From NCBI GenBank assembly GCA_025560025.1, contig CP048488.1:124001-188000 (forward strand): a DNA stretch of 64,000 bases, in the 5' to 3' direction. Origin of the DNA: Agrobacterium tumefaciens (GTDB taxonomy: Bacteria > Pseudomonadota > Alphaproteobacteria > Rhizobiales > Rhizobiaceae). Below, piece after piece: positions 50,417 through 59,725 of the stretch (position 1 is the stretch's first letter; each line of letters starts with the position of its first letter). Made by a program: the position numbers and the translations under genes. The notes beneath the pieces are model-generated. The model searched no databases, had not been told where the DNA came from, and saw only the letters and a list, made by a program, of their open reading frames with translations.

Positions 50417-50870
50417 TTAATCCGCTTTGGAGGCGACGGCGGCGGCCCGTTGGATTTCTCGTTCTTCGAGCCTCGCAAAGAGGCCGCGTAGCTCCGGCTC
50501 GCCGACCGCCGATGCCGCCAGACGGGGACTGAACCATTGAAGCTCGCGTTGATGGCGTTCCGGAAAGTCGTCTTCCATCCGCTGGACATCGAGAAGATGG
50601 ACCTGGACCATTGCCGGAATGAACTCGCCGTCACCAAGCCTCTTCACGTAGGTGTAATGACCCCAAGCCTTTTTTCGGACGCGTCCCCGGACACCAGCCT
50701 CCTCCCAGGCTTCCTGGCTTGCGACCTCATGCGGCTTCTTTTTCGCCATTGGCCAACCTTTGGGTATACCCAGCGCCCGGTACCCCGGCTGGTAATAAGG
50801 AGAACCTCGATTGGGCCTGAACTGTCATCGGTTCGCCGATAGCAAATAGCGGCGTACTGGGTCCTGATTT
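50417..50870 (-). pseudogene. Second Nudix hydrolase copy, frameshifted
   Basis: A diverged copy of the Nudix gene at 3725-4183. The N-terminal part (EVLLITSRGTGRWVYPK) and the C-terminal part (MAKKKPHEVASQEAWEEAGV onward) lie in different frames, separated near 50760-50766 where one G is missing from what should read GGTTGG. It keeps the same gene order (accF', accG', Nudix') as the first module. Confidence 0.65.
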
Positions 50871-51146
50871 CGCCGGTCCAGAGCTTGTCAGCTACCATTG
50901 CCAGTCGTGCTAAAGCTGTTTGTCCTGCAGGTTCACCGGGCATGGCGTGATCCACCCTCGAATTGAGAAAGCGTAGCGGTCATCCCTGGCGCGGGTGCCG
51001 ACGCGTTCAACGAACTGAATATTCCTTTCCGATGCAGGATTCCTTCGAAACAAGAACCGCATCCGGCTTTTGAGCGGCGCCGCGGCCTGTAAAGGCGCTG
51101 CGCCACGATTGCGAAGAAGTGTTCAATCAAAGCGCCGGGGCTTCGA
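50871..51146. other. Spacer between Nudix' and accG'
   Basis: About 275 bases between the recognisable Nudix' coding sequence and the end of accG'. In the first module the two genes overlap, so this is inserted or highly diverged DNA. No gene recognised. Confidence 0.35.
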
Positions 51147-51923
51147 CTACGCGGCCGCTGAGACCTTTTCGATCAGTGGGCGCACCTTGCTGAGGAATTC
51201 CTCGCTTCCGCACGCAAAACGGAGCTTCGACGAGAGATCGATCCTGTCCCAGTCGATCGTATTGGAGATGCCGAGATGGCCGAGTATCGGCAGTGCCGCC
51301 ATCACATCCCAGGTCAAATCCCCGAGCGACACGTAGCCGTCGGTCTCGCCCATCGCCACTTCGATCATCGACAAGGTCGCGGCGCCGCAGAACCGGAAGC
51401 TGATCTTCAGATCATCCGAAATAAAGCGGCTGAAACCGGTCGAGGCACGCGACATATCAAGCGCTGGCAGCGGCTTGATCGGTTGACCGTTCAACCGTGT
51501 TGGAACGGTCTTGCCGCCGACCAGAATCAGATCTCGAACAGGTGCATAAATCACGCCGAATGACGGACGACGGTTCTCGTACAGACCAATCGAGATCGCC
51601 CAATTCTGGCCGCCGCGGACGAAGTTGAATGTTCCGTCGATCGGATCGATGACCCACACGCGCCCGGAGGCGCCAGGAATCTCGCCACTTTCTTCACCCA
51701 TGATGCCATCATCGGGGAACGCCTCCCGCAAGCTGCCAATCAGGAATGCCTCAACGTCCTTGTCGGCCTCGGTAACGAGGTCGAGGTGTCCCTTTGTCTC
51801 GACGGGAAGGCTCGACAGGGAACGAAAGTGATCGAGGGCACGCTCGCCGGCTTTGCGGGCGATCTTCTCGACAATGGCAGCGGTATCCTGCTCGGCAGAC
51901 TTTGGCATATTCTGATCAGCCAT
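51147..51923 (-). CDS. Second AccG-like phosphatase
   Basis: A 258-residue inositol-monophosphatase-family protein, a close paralogue of accG at 2907-3725. The metal-site motifs are intact (GEESGEI, WVIDPIDGTFNF, WDVMAALPIL). It lacks 14 residues after SRASTGFS that accG has (SYHPSASTADRLEV region), an in-frame deletion between catalytic motifs. The ATG overlaps the accF' stop by eight bases, as in the first module. It could still fold, but its neighbours are broken and expression is doubtful. Confidence 0.6.
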   Translation of the reverse strand: MADQNMPKSAEQDTAAIVEKIARKAGERALDHFRSLSSLPVETKGHLDLVTEADKDVEAFLIGSLREAFPDDGIMGEESGEIPGASGRVWVIDPIDGTFNFVRGGQNWAISIGLYENRRPSFGVIYAPVRDLILVGGKTVPTRLNGQPIKPLPALDMSRASTGFSRFISDDLKISFRFCGAATLSMIEVAMGETDGYVSLGDLTWDVMAALPILGHLGISNTIDWDRIDLSSKLRFACGSEEFLSKVRPLIEKVSAAA

Positions 51924-52222
51924 TTGCTTCTTCTTTCAGCCTTGCAACCTGTGCGACATCATCTCCGAGAAACTGGTCGAGCTCCCCGTCGCGGGTTCCC
52001 TGGATAACCTGAGCTTCGACATTGATGCCGTACTGCATCAGCTTTTCATGATGTCCGGCTGGCAGGTAGCAGAATGCCGCGAAGCCCTTGTCTCGAAGCT
52101 GGCGCGCCTCGCCGCTGGCGAAGTGGTATATCTCGATGTTCATCGCATCGAGGTCGGCCTGGCGGGCAATAGCGGCAGGGTCGATCAGCCGGGAATGCAT
52201 CAGGCCGACAGTCGGAACTTCG
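51916..52222 (-). pseudogene. 3' fragment of a second accF-like gene
   Basis: The last 100 or so codons of an AccF paralogue, from PEVPTVGLMHSRLIDPA to KEEANG. It diverges from accF abruptly at about 52222, roughly 450 bases from the T-DNA border. The catalytic N-terminal half (HRG and ETD motifs) is absent, so it is non-functional. Nucleotide identity to accF is roughly 80 per cent by eye over the first 100 bases, so the copies are not recent duplicates. Confidence 0.75.
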
Positions 52223-52678
52223 GGTCCCCGACCTGTACCATTCGGTGAGCAATGGATAGGGGAGTTGATATCGTCAACCGTTCACTTCTAAAGAAATAGC
52301 GCCACTCAGCTTCCTCAGCGGCTTTATCCAGCGATTTCCTATTATGTCGGCATAGTTCTCAAGATCGACAGCCTGTCACGGTTAAGCGAGAAATGAATAA
52401 GAAGGCTGATAATTCGGATCTCTGCGAGGGAGATGATATTTGATCACAGGCAGCAACGCTCTGTCATCGTTACAATCAACATGCTACCCTCCGCGAGATC
52501 ATCCGTGTTTCAAACCCGGCAGCTTGGTTGCCGTTCTTCCGAATAGCATCGGTAACATGAGCAAAGTCTGCCGCCTTACAACGGCTCTCCCGCTGACGCC
52601 GTCCCGGACTGATGGGCTGCCTGTATCGAGTGGTGATTTTGTGCCGAGCTGCCGGTCGGGGAGCTGTTGGCTGGCTGG
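52223..52678. other. Plasmid DNA flanking the T-DNA left border
   Basis: About 455 bases between the accF' relic and the left border. Short overlapping frames only; nothing recognisable. Confidence 0.4.
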
Positions 52679-52703
52679 TGGCAGGATATATTGTGGTGTA
52701 AAC
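52679..52703 (+). other. T-DNA left border repeat
   Basis: The 25-base border begins tggcaggatatattgtggtg and ends taaac. It equals the classical nopaline left border, and the following bases (aaattgacgcttagacaa) are the known border-adjacent T-DNA sequence carried in many binary vectors. VirD2 with VirD1 nicks here to end T-strand synthesis. T-DNA lies to its right. Confidence 0.97.
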
Positions 52704-53090
52704 AAATTGACGCTTAGACAACTTAATAACACATTGCGGACGTTTTTAATGTACTGAATTCACATCCGTTTGATACTTGTCTAAAATTGGCTGATTTCGA
52801 GTGCATCTATGCATAAAAACAATCTAATGACAATTATTACCAAGCATCAATGAGATGATGTGTGTGTCTATGTGTAAATATTGCGCGGAGTCATTACAGT
52901 TATAATTATTTTACGAGTTATTTAAAGTTATAAATACATTTATATACCAAGATATATAGACTATTATAAAATATGAAACTTATATAAGTAATTCAATATT
53001 ACAGAGAATAGATAGATAACATAAATTGCTTCCTATGTCTGATATACAGGATTCTATAATAATATCACGGTACAGATTTTCCATCTTGCT
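52704..53090. other. AT-rich left end of the T-DNA
   Basis: About 390 bases, strongly AT-rich compared with the plasmid DNA left of the border, with no gene. Contains plausible plant-type polyadenylation sequence for the minus-strand gene (attatt on the plus strand near 52905). Confidence 0.5.
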
Positions 53091-54668
53091 CTATAACGTC
53101 GGCTCTGAACGATCATTGAGGAGTCTCGAGCCAACGTGCATGAATAGTCTCCCCCAAAGTTTGGGAAAAAGGCTCAGGAAAAAGATCAGTACGAAGGCTA
53201 TCCAGAAATGAATGTTGGCGAACCCAGCAAGAAAAGTTTTTTTCGTCAGAAGCCAGTAACTCGAATTGCCCAGCACGAATAAAGTGCTTGGAAAACTTAC
53301 GCCGGCGGTTGCGGTGAAAAGGCGCAACAGATCGTGCGAGCTTTGCGAATTATCCATAACGTCAACAGCGGCCCGCGCAGCTAACGGCACAAGATTGGCC
53401 GCCGCAATAAGGCCTGAATAGGCATCGGTTGGAAACGTAGAGAGGCATATCAGGCCAGCCATCGTCAGGATTGCTACTAGTATGCCTGCTTTGCCTCCCC
53501 GAGGATTGCGGTCTTTATCGTCGGCAATATGGCCGACCCACCGGAGAACCCTCAGGGCATCTTCATGGTCTTGTTTGTGGTAACCGATCTGAATACGGAG
53601 ACGGTTACTCACCTCAAAGGTGTCGAGCCAGGAATAGATGATGGCGCTGGAATTCCTCAATCTTGTGTATTCAGAAGTGAAATCGGAACTCTGAGCTGTA
53701 GAAATCCTTTTCATCCGCAAGAAAGAGTATTTTAATAAATCCCGGATGTTCTTCCTGTTCTGCATCAGCATTTGCCACAGAATGCATAGTGACGCCTTCC
53801 ATGCTACATCTTTGGCGGTGTGAAATGTGGTTCCCTCATGTTGGGGCATAGCAATGGCGAATAAGCCAAAAATTAAAACTGGCAATCCTCCGAGGAAGAC
53901 TTCGCAAGCCAGGTGAGCGGCGAGCCTCGTGTCCGCCCAAGGATAATCAAAAATCGCAAGCACCATAAGCTGTGTTTGCAGAGTAATAGGCCCAGAGCGC
54001 AAGACGGCAACTTCCGCTCCAAGTGAGGCAGATACTATGTCGGGCAGGACAACCGCCAACTGCATTATGACCAACCAAAGCCAGAACAGACCCCTCTCCG
54101 AAAGGGGTAGGTGGCATTTTAGTTGCCACCTCATTTCTTGCGTTTGAATGGATTGCGCGCTTCGACGCAGGTACTTTTTAACTTCTTTGGGCAGGCTGGG
54201 GAGTTCAAGAATAACTCGAAAGGCGTCGTCTCTTTCCTTGCGCGCTTGAGTGGCCCAAGCGTTTCGCGTGGATAGGGGCATGCGCATGAGGATATCCGTC
54301 AAGCTGTTCTCCGAACTGGCGAATGGACGATAAGATTTGTCGGCAATATCTTCATCAGGAATGACGGCCGGTTCCGGTGCTGCTCTTAAAGCAAACGCAT
54401 CTACATGGTCATGGGCCGCTGGCTGGTGCGTTGAACAAAAGATCTGCTGCATATGATGTGATACCATGCCTTCATCTTCTGGCAGTGGAGTGACGGAATG
54501 GCCTCGAATGCAGTCTGCTTCTTGGCCGACATCGGTTTCCTCAGTGATGTAAGAGTAAGGTCCTCCCAAGAAGGGTGAAGGGAGGATTTTTCTGACATGG
54601 AGGGAGTGAAGCCAGCTGCTTTTGAGCTTTCTTTCTATCGCCTCAACCGGAGTGTTCTGGTTCTCCAT
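53091..54668 (-). CDS. T-DNA polytopic membrane protein of unknown function
   Basis: A 525-residue protein encoded just inside the left border and presumably expressed in plants. A hydrophilic N-terminal region of about 170 residues is followed by four to six hydrophobic segments (GLFWLWLVIMQLAVVLPDI, VFLGGLPVLIFGLFAIAM, AGILVAILTMAGLICLS, IHFWIAFVLIFFLSLFP). It is not a plast-family protein and I recognise no domain. The first in-frame ATG is at 54668 (MENQNTPVEAIERK, context atcaatgga), while an in-frame TTG at 54707 follows a bacterial-looking aaaggag. It may be one of the lettered genes of the nopaline T-DNA left part, but I cannot assign which. Confidence 0.65.
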   Translation of the reverse strand: MENQNTPVEAIERKLKSSWLHSLHVRKILPSPFLGGPYSYITEETDVGQEADCIRGHSVTPLPEDEGMVSHHMQQIFCSTHQPAAHDHVDAFALRAAPEPAVIPDEDIADKSYRPFASSENSLTDILMRMPLSTRNAWATQARKERDDAFRVILELPSLPKEVKKYLRRSAQSIQTQEMRWQLKCHLPLSERGLFWLWLVIMQLAVVLPDIVSASLGAEVAVLRSGPITLQTQLMVLAIFDYPWADTRLAAHLACEVFLGGLPVLIFGLFAIAMPQHEGTTFHTAKDVAWKASLCILWQMLMQNRKNIRDLLKYSFLRMKRISTAQSSDFTSEYTRLRNSSAIIYSWLDTFEVSNRLRIQIGYHKQDHEDALRVLRWVGHIADDKDRNPRGGKAGILVAILTMAGLICLSTFPTDAYSGLIAAANLVPLAARAAVDVMDNSQSSHDLLRLFTATAGVSFPSTLFVLGNSSYWLLTKKTFLAGFANIHFWIAFVLIFFLSLFPKLWGRLFMHVGSRLLNDRSEPTL

Positions 54669-55708
54669 TGATAACTTGGCACAGCTTGAGGCATCCAGGG
54701 AATGCAAAAGCTCCTTTATTAATTGTGCTCGAATCCACCGAATAAAAATGCACCGCGTGGGTCTCGGTCCTGTTTTGGCCTATAAGTCAAAGCAGCGGCG
54801 TCGACTAGACGATAGTCAGTTGTTTTTTTAAAGGAAAACGAGTTTTCTATTCGGAAAGAAAATGTGCCGTTCGCCTAATAATGATGCCAATGACTTAATC
54901 TGTACGACGGATCGTGTAATATTATAGAGCCAAGTGCGATTCAATGAATTTCAATTGTTGGTATTTCAGCGAATTTGTATTTTTCCATTTGGAATGGTAT
55001 AACAGCACGTTCATAACGTTAAAGGAAAGGGGAGGCATATACGCGGAATATTTAACTGTATCAATGAAATTGAAATATTCAATCTGGCACGCAGAACCCA
55101 CATCAACAGTTTAACTCGACTCTCGGAAAGCCAGCTATCATTTGAAAATCTGTCGCTTCCTCTAGCGCCGCTGTGATTGTAGGGCGAAATGACAAACTGC
55201 GCGACGTTGCCTGAATGACTGGCTGTATGGCATGGGACGCGTTCTTGAAAGAGAGTCGCTAAGATAAACCTCTCCAACCCAACCGAAACATGGTTGCTTC
55301 CGTGTTTCGAACACAGCAGTTTCACCTCATTGCGAGACTTGTTGAGAGATTTTCAAATTTGTCGGCAGGTTCGATTGCTGACTATTGATTTACACGAAAG
55401 TGTGAAAAACAAGTCCTTATCGTGGCAGTTGGTATGATGTTCAGGAGCAACGCAATTCAAAAGTGGACCCAGGCTGTTTCACGGGTCCCATCGCGGTGCC
55501 CAAATATCTGAGTAGCATCAAAGCTCTGGTGACGGTCAAATGAATTCGTCGGTGTTCTGGGAACAAGCGTTTGAAAATGTTGATATGCTCACTTCCCACT
55601 TTGACAAGTGCGGCACGAGCGAAATAGTAACCTAAACTTTCTTTATTGCGATGTTTGACAATCACTGGGCAGGTGAGTGTTATAATAGAGGGCCACTAGC
55701 CTTCGGCC
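54669..55708. other. T-DNA intergenic region
   Basis: About 1 kb. Two minus-strand frames (55011-55325 and 55441-55665) have no recognised family and lack convincing promoters. A TATA-like ttataatag near 55679-55687 probably serves the plast gene starting at 55709. Confidence 0.4.
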
Positions 55709-56440
55709 ATGCACACCTCACTAATGTCTTACAATCAAAATATGATACCCTCAGGGGATGATCGCCCCGTCTTTCCGACAATTGATTTGTTCGCAAACAC
55801 CTCCCTGGAAGAACTTCAGCAGAGCCTATGCGCGGCGGTCGCAAATTATAGGGATTTCCTCACTCGAAAGATTCTCCCCTTCCAGCAATCTTGGGTTGTC
55901 CGAGTCCTGTCCGAATCCGGCCTAGACGAAGAGACTCTGCGCGCAATCAAAAGCTGTGTCTTCACGCCGTGTTGCAGCATTCCTGGCGCCGTCCAGCCAG
56001 ATAGAATTTGCCAACATGACTCACCAATCTACATCTACACCTCCCTGAATTTATTATCGCAATACGTCGAAGGAAAAACCCTATTGCGGTGCTATCGCAA
56101 ATTTGTGCTGGCTTCATCACTCCCACCATACCGAACGGATATTCCAGCAGAGGAGCTCAAGAACGTACTCAACAGTATCTTGCCAGGCGCCTATAGCATG
56201 CCGCATGCCGTAAGCTGCTTCGTGGCCATTTTGCCCAGTAAGAAATTCACGATCAGCATGTCCAAAATCACCACCTGTGGTGGCGCGGAGGAGCATTTTG
56301 TCGTTTTCAGTAGAGAAGAGAACGACATAATCCCATACGACATCGTCGCAGTGGGGAAGACGCTGTTCTCCCAGTCGGACGAGGAATTTGGTTTGCCAAA
56401 TCTCAGCTTCGATGAACTACAGAACCTTATCAGCACTTAA
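55709..56440 (+). CDS. Plast (RolB-family) protein 1
   Basis: A 243-residue member of the RolB/plast family of plant-expressed T-DNA proteins. Family marks: RPVFPTID near the N-terminus, CSIPGAV, DSPIYIYTSL, SLPPYRTDIPAEEL and AVSCFVAILPSKKF, and a final YDIVAVGKTLF. These proteins alter plant growth by unclear means. TATA-like sequence lies about 25 bases upstream and an aataaa at about 56586 downstream, so it has plant-type signals. It could be one of genes b, c', d or e of the nopaline T-DNA. Confidence 0.75.
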   Translation: MHTSLMSYNQNMIPSGDDRPVFPTIDLFANTSLEELQQSLCAAVANYRDFLTRKILPFQQSWVVRVLSESGLDEETLRAIKSCVFTPCCSIPGAVQPDRICQHDSPIYIYTSLNLLSQYVEGKTLLRCYRKFVLASSLPPYRTDIPAEELKNVLNSILPGAYSMPHAVSCFVAILPSKKFTISMSKITTCGGAEEHFVVFSREENDIIPYDIVAVGKTLFSQSDEEFGLPNLSFDELQNLIST

Positions 56441-57145
56441 TCTGTTTTCTATTCATGGATAGAAAACAACCCTAGTGTATGGGATCAATATAACCATGCT
56501 AGTGCCACTGTGTATCTCCCGATGAGACATGTAATGATATGGATGCATGTTTCATGCAAGGATAAGAATGTGATAAAAATAATTTAATAAAAATAAGTCC
56601 TTGATGCTTTTCTGAAACATCTTTGAGGAAGTATTATTTATTGAACAGATTTTACACAAATTGAAAATTCATCCTGGTGAAACAGCGTATTTTTTTGACA
56701 GAATCGTAATGATTCGTGAGACAATGTGGGCCATCGTTTTCGGGCATCGAAAGCTGGCTTCGTCACGAGCCAAGCGAAGGCACAAGCCTCAATTTTGCGA
56801 TGAGCCAGGGAGGCACGCTACGTGTCTGTCAGCAATTATAGGACTATGGTGGATGCTTTTTGACAATGTGGCGATAAGGATCACCTCGATAAGCTCGAAA
56901 CCTGCTTTATGTCATTCACATGTCAATTATCGAAAAAACGGCCCTACGCTCATCCAATAGTTAAGTAACGGGTCCTGTTTGTAGTTTAACAGACAGGAAT
57001 GCTGTTTCCAGAAGGCATTTCAACAGTATAAAGCCGTAAAATTACCATGATCACGTTCCCTGCACATGCGTTTTTCAGCTATAAAGCAAGATTCAATCTC
57101 TGGGGCTCCAAAGAGCTCCGGATGCTACACCCCTCATAAAGCTTA
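56441..57145. other. T-DNA intergenic region
   Basis: About 700 bases with polyadenylation-like aataaa near 56586 and a TATA-like ctataaag near 57079-57086 for the next gene. A 99-codon frame at 56661-56960 has no recognised family. Confidence 0.4.
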
Positions 57146-57841
57146 ATGATGGTATATCAGCGTCCTGTTTTCAGGGTGATTAGCCTGCTGCGGATCCGGA
57201 ACCGCGAAGAGGCCAAGCTCGTGCTGATCGGAGCAGTCGTGGGTTATCGCAATTTTGTGGAACAAACCTTGGCTGATGCCCAAAAAAATTGGGTCAAGTC
57301 ACTCGTACTCTACGACGATCCGGGTGATGCTGTGACCGGAATCCTGACATGGTTCAGCAGGTGTGCATGCTTGCACGGACCGAGGTTGGGGCCGTTGGAC
57401 ACAATCGCCGTGAATGATAATCCGCTCTACATTTACTGTCCTCGCAGGAAGCTTGAGGAATATGCAAAAGAACGTATTGTGTCTTTTCATTCAGAGATCG
57501 GCTCGGTCGTGTGCTCCATGTCACCCTTCGATGCAGGCGTGACGCGTGAGAAGGTCCGCTATGGGCATAACCTGATATCCCCAGGGTCTTGCCTCCTTCC
57601 GGATGCTTTGGAAGCCTATGTCGCCTTTCTCCCGAGCAAGTCGTTTCTGAAATTGCCATATAGCGTTTATGAGGTTCACAATGATCGTTATGTTCATAAG
57701 TTCTTTGCGCTGCTCCCAGGATCCCGCTTTCATTTTGAAGTCGTAGCGGTTGGTTTGGCCTATCCCGCTGCCAAAAAAAGGCCTTCTGGTCTTGGAATTC
57801 TGCGTTGTTGCTTCACCGGAAAGACAAACACCTGCCTGTAA
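57146..57841 (+). CDS. Plast (RolB-family) protein 2
   Basis: A 231-residue plast-family protein. The N-terminal RPVFRVISLLRIRNREEAKL and the NDNPLYIYCPRRKLEEYAKE block align well with the gene at 61596, so these two form a subgroup close to gene 5. SMSPFDAGVTREKVR, LEAYVAFLPSKSF and FEVVAVGLAY complete the family pattern. A TATA-like box lies about 60 bases before the ATG and aataaa at about 58013. Two ATGs stand in tandem at 57146 and 57149. The protein would act in transformed plant cells. Confidence 0.75.
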   Translation: MMVYQRPVFRVISLLRIRNREEAKLVLIGAVVGYRNFVEQTLADAQKNWVKSLVLYDDPGDAVTGILTWFSRCACLHGPRLGPLDTIAVNDNPLYIYCPRRKLEEYAKERIVSFHSEIGSVVCSMSPFDAGVTREKVRYGHNLISPGSCLLPDALEAYVAFLPSKSFLKLPYSVYEVHNDRYVHKFFALLPGSRFHFEVVAVGLAYPAAKKRPSGLGILRCCFTGKTNTCL

Positions 57842-58319
57842 GAAACTAAGCGTTGGAATGAAGCCAGAAGGTCCGCATCGCCGTTTACCGGTTTATTGTG
57901 AAATATCTTTTAAGTTATGATAATCTGCTGTTGCACGTCGGCAGCAGATCGTGGGCTATTGCCACTATGTACTACGTTCTGTTTTCAAGCACTGTAGCAT
58001 CTTTCTAAGCGAAATAAATTATCTCGTTTGTTTGTGTTTTTGAAACAAATATTCATACAGAACAGTGCGATATGTCGTAAAATAGTAAACATGCTGTTCA
58101 AAGTTCTTATTCCCAGGCAATTACCTCGGATACCTATAGTTTTAAAAGAATACCATACATATAACGACATATACGTTTTGATGCCACACAAAGTCAATGA
58201 ATAGCGGGAAATAGTCGTAAGCGAAAGTTATCTTGTGTGTGACGAACTGTGTAATTGGATTCAGGGTCTATTTAAAGCCTTTTGAGCGGATGAGGTGAAG
58301 ACCATTTCTGCAAATAGAT
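57842..58319. other. T-DNA intergenic region
   Basis: About 480 AT-rich bases with an aataaa near 58013 and a TATA-like ctatttaaag near 58267-58276. No gene recognised. Confidence 0.45.
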
Positions 58320-59264
58320 ATGATGGTTCCACCACGTCCAGGCTTCGCTCCGCTTAGTCTTGAATTTATTAATGACAGAATGGAAATGCATCTATTTTTG
58401 ACCAGTGCATGCATCCTATATCATATCTATATCCGCGATAATCTCCTGATTTATCAGGAGATTTGGACGAAATACTGGCGGGGACGATTGGCAGAGAGCG
58501 CGCTAAAAAACGAAATTTCCGCGTTATATCTTCGTCTCCCATTTCCTCGTCCGCCGACGCTTCAGTCCATCGCAGAGCAGGAGGTGATCTGTAAAGACGC
58601 GGCGCCAATCTATGTTTATTGTTCCCGGGAAGCTATGCTGAGTCATGTGCAGTCTAAGGATCTTTGCCAATTCGGAAGGGCGAACCTTCTCGCATGCACG
58701 TTAGCTCCTTACCGAACCGGAGTTACAATCGAAATGGTGCGATGTTTGTTCAAGCGTTTACGCGATGGAAATCGCGTCGAAGCTGGAACCGGCGAAGAAG
58801 ACTTGAGTCATTTTGTGGCCTTCCTTCCCACCACGGCTTTCCGGCGAGGGCCGCGGTTTTACCTGGGTGGCGAAAATGTCCAATTCTTTCTACGAGAAGG
58901 AGGGTTGGAACTCCCTTGCCACATCATCGCGTTCGGTAGAGCGTTGTTCAGCGAAATACTAGCTGATGGCTCGTCCTGGGACTGGAAAAGCGTCGGGGAG
59001 AGTTCTCGTTTGAATCATGTTCGGGCCAGTGTCGAATTGTCACGCAACGTTCCAACGGCGGAGACAACTGATAATTGGGCCGAAGCGGCTTTAGGAGCCG
59101 ACGCCGTGTACCCCGTGCGGCCTCCAAATCTGACCCCGACGCAAGATCATCCTTGCAAACCCTTGCTTTCGGGAAATCGAGTGCCGAATGAACGTCATAG
59201 ACCTTGGAAGCGCTTCTTCAAGAAGCTCCGATCTGTTTCAAAGCATTTCTACTTTAATCGCTGA
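58320..59264 (+). CDS. Plast (RolB-family) protein 3, with C-terminal extension
   Basis: A 314-residue plast-family protein, about 75 residues longer than its neighbours. Family blocks: DAAPIYVYCSREAML, TLAPYRTGVTIEMVR, LSHFVAFLPTTAF and LPCHIIAFGRALFSE. The N-terminal RPxF block is replaced by a hydrophobic-rich stretch, and after residue 225 there is a Ser/Pro-rich tail ending in a basic cluster (RHRPWKRFFKKLRS). The tail could be a nuclear or membrane signal. Plant-type TATA sequence is upstream. Confidence 0.72.
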   Translation: MMVPPRPGFAPLSLEFINDRMEMHLFLTSACILYHIYIRDNLLIYQEIWTKYWRGRLAESALKNEISALYLRLPFPRPPTLQSIAEQEVICKDAAPIYVYCSREAMLSHVQSKDLCQFGRANLLACTLAPYRTGVTIEMVRCLFKRLRDGNRVEAGTGEEDLSHFVAFLPTTAFRRGPRFYLGGENVQFFLREGGLELPCHIIAFGRALFSEILADGSSWDWKSVGESSRLNHVRASVELSRNVPTAETTDNWAEAALGADAVYPVRPPNLTPTQDHPCKPLLSGNRVPNERHRPWKRFFKKLRSVSKHFYFNR

Positions 59265-59725
59265 ATCTGTATTAATTTGCTGTCTGGTTGTGCTTTCGCT
59301 TAAATAATTATCTATGTTCGAGTGCGGTCCTTGTGATGTTGTTGAAACAAATGTTTTATTGGCTGATATGGCCATCAATAAAAATTTTAAAATAGCGATC
59401 ATGCTATATTGATAGAACATGGTTGTTTGCTACAGGTAATCAGATAGGTATTTAATAGGTATTATTTGTCGAACACAAACCCGATAATTTCGCAGTTCAA
59501 TTATTGAATATCGAGAATCCGAGCGACTAAGTTTGAAGTGATTTCCCGAAATTATCGCATTTTTGAAAAAATCGTAAAGACAAATGGACGTGGCCAAGGG
59601 TCACCGAGTGCGGCGTGCCGCAAAAATAGAAACCTGGTCTCCAATTATGCCACTGCAATTTAGAATACGCGTGAACACATTGATATATCGAAATTAATAA
59701 ACATATTGTTTCAATTACGAGACTT
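59265..59725. other. T-DNA intergenic region
   Basis: About 460 bases between convergent plast gene 3 and acs. It has an aataaa near 59376 for the plus-strand gene; the minus-strand aataaa at 59731-59726 overlaps the acs stop. No gene recognised. Confidence 0.45.

Noticed and set aside
52440..52757. 105-codon frame across the left border
   Set aside because: It crosses the functional border repeat and has no domain; a chance frame.
55011..55665. Two minus-strand frames in the T-DNA intergenic region
   Set aside because: No family, no convincing TATA box or start context; likely chance frames in AT-rich DNA.
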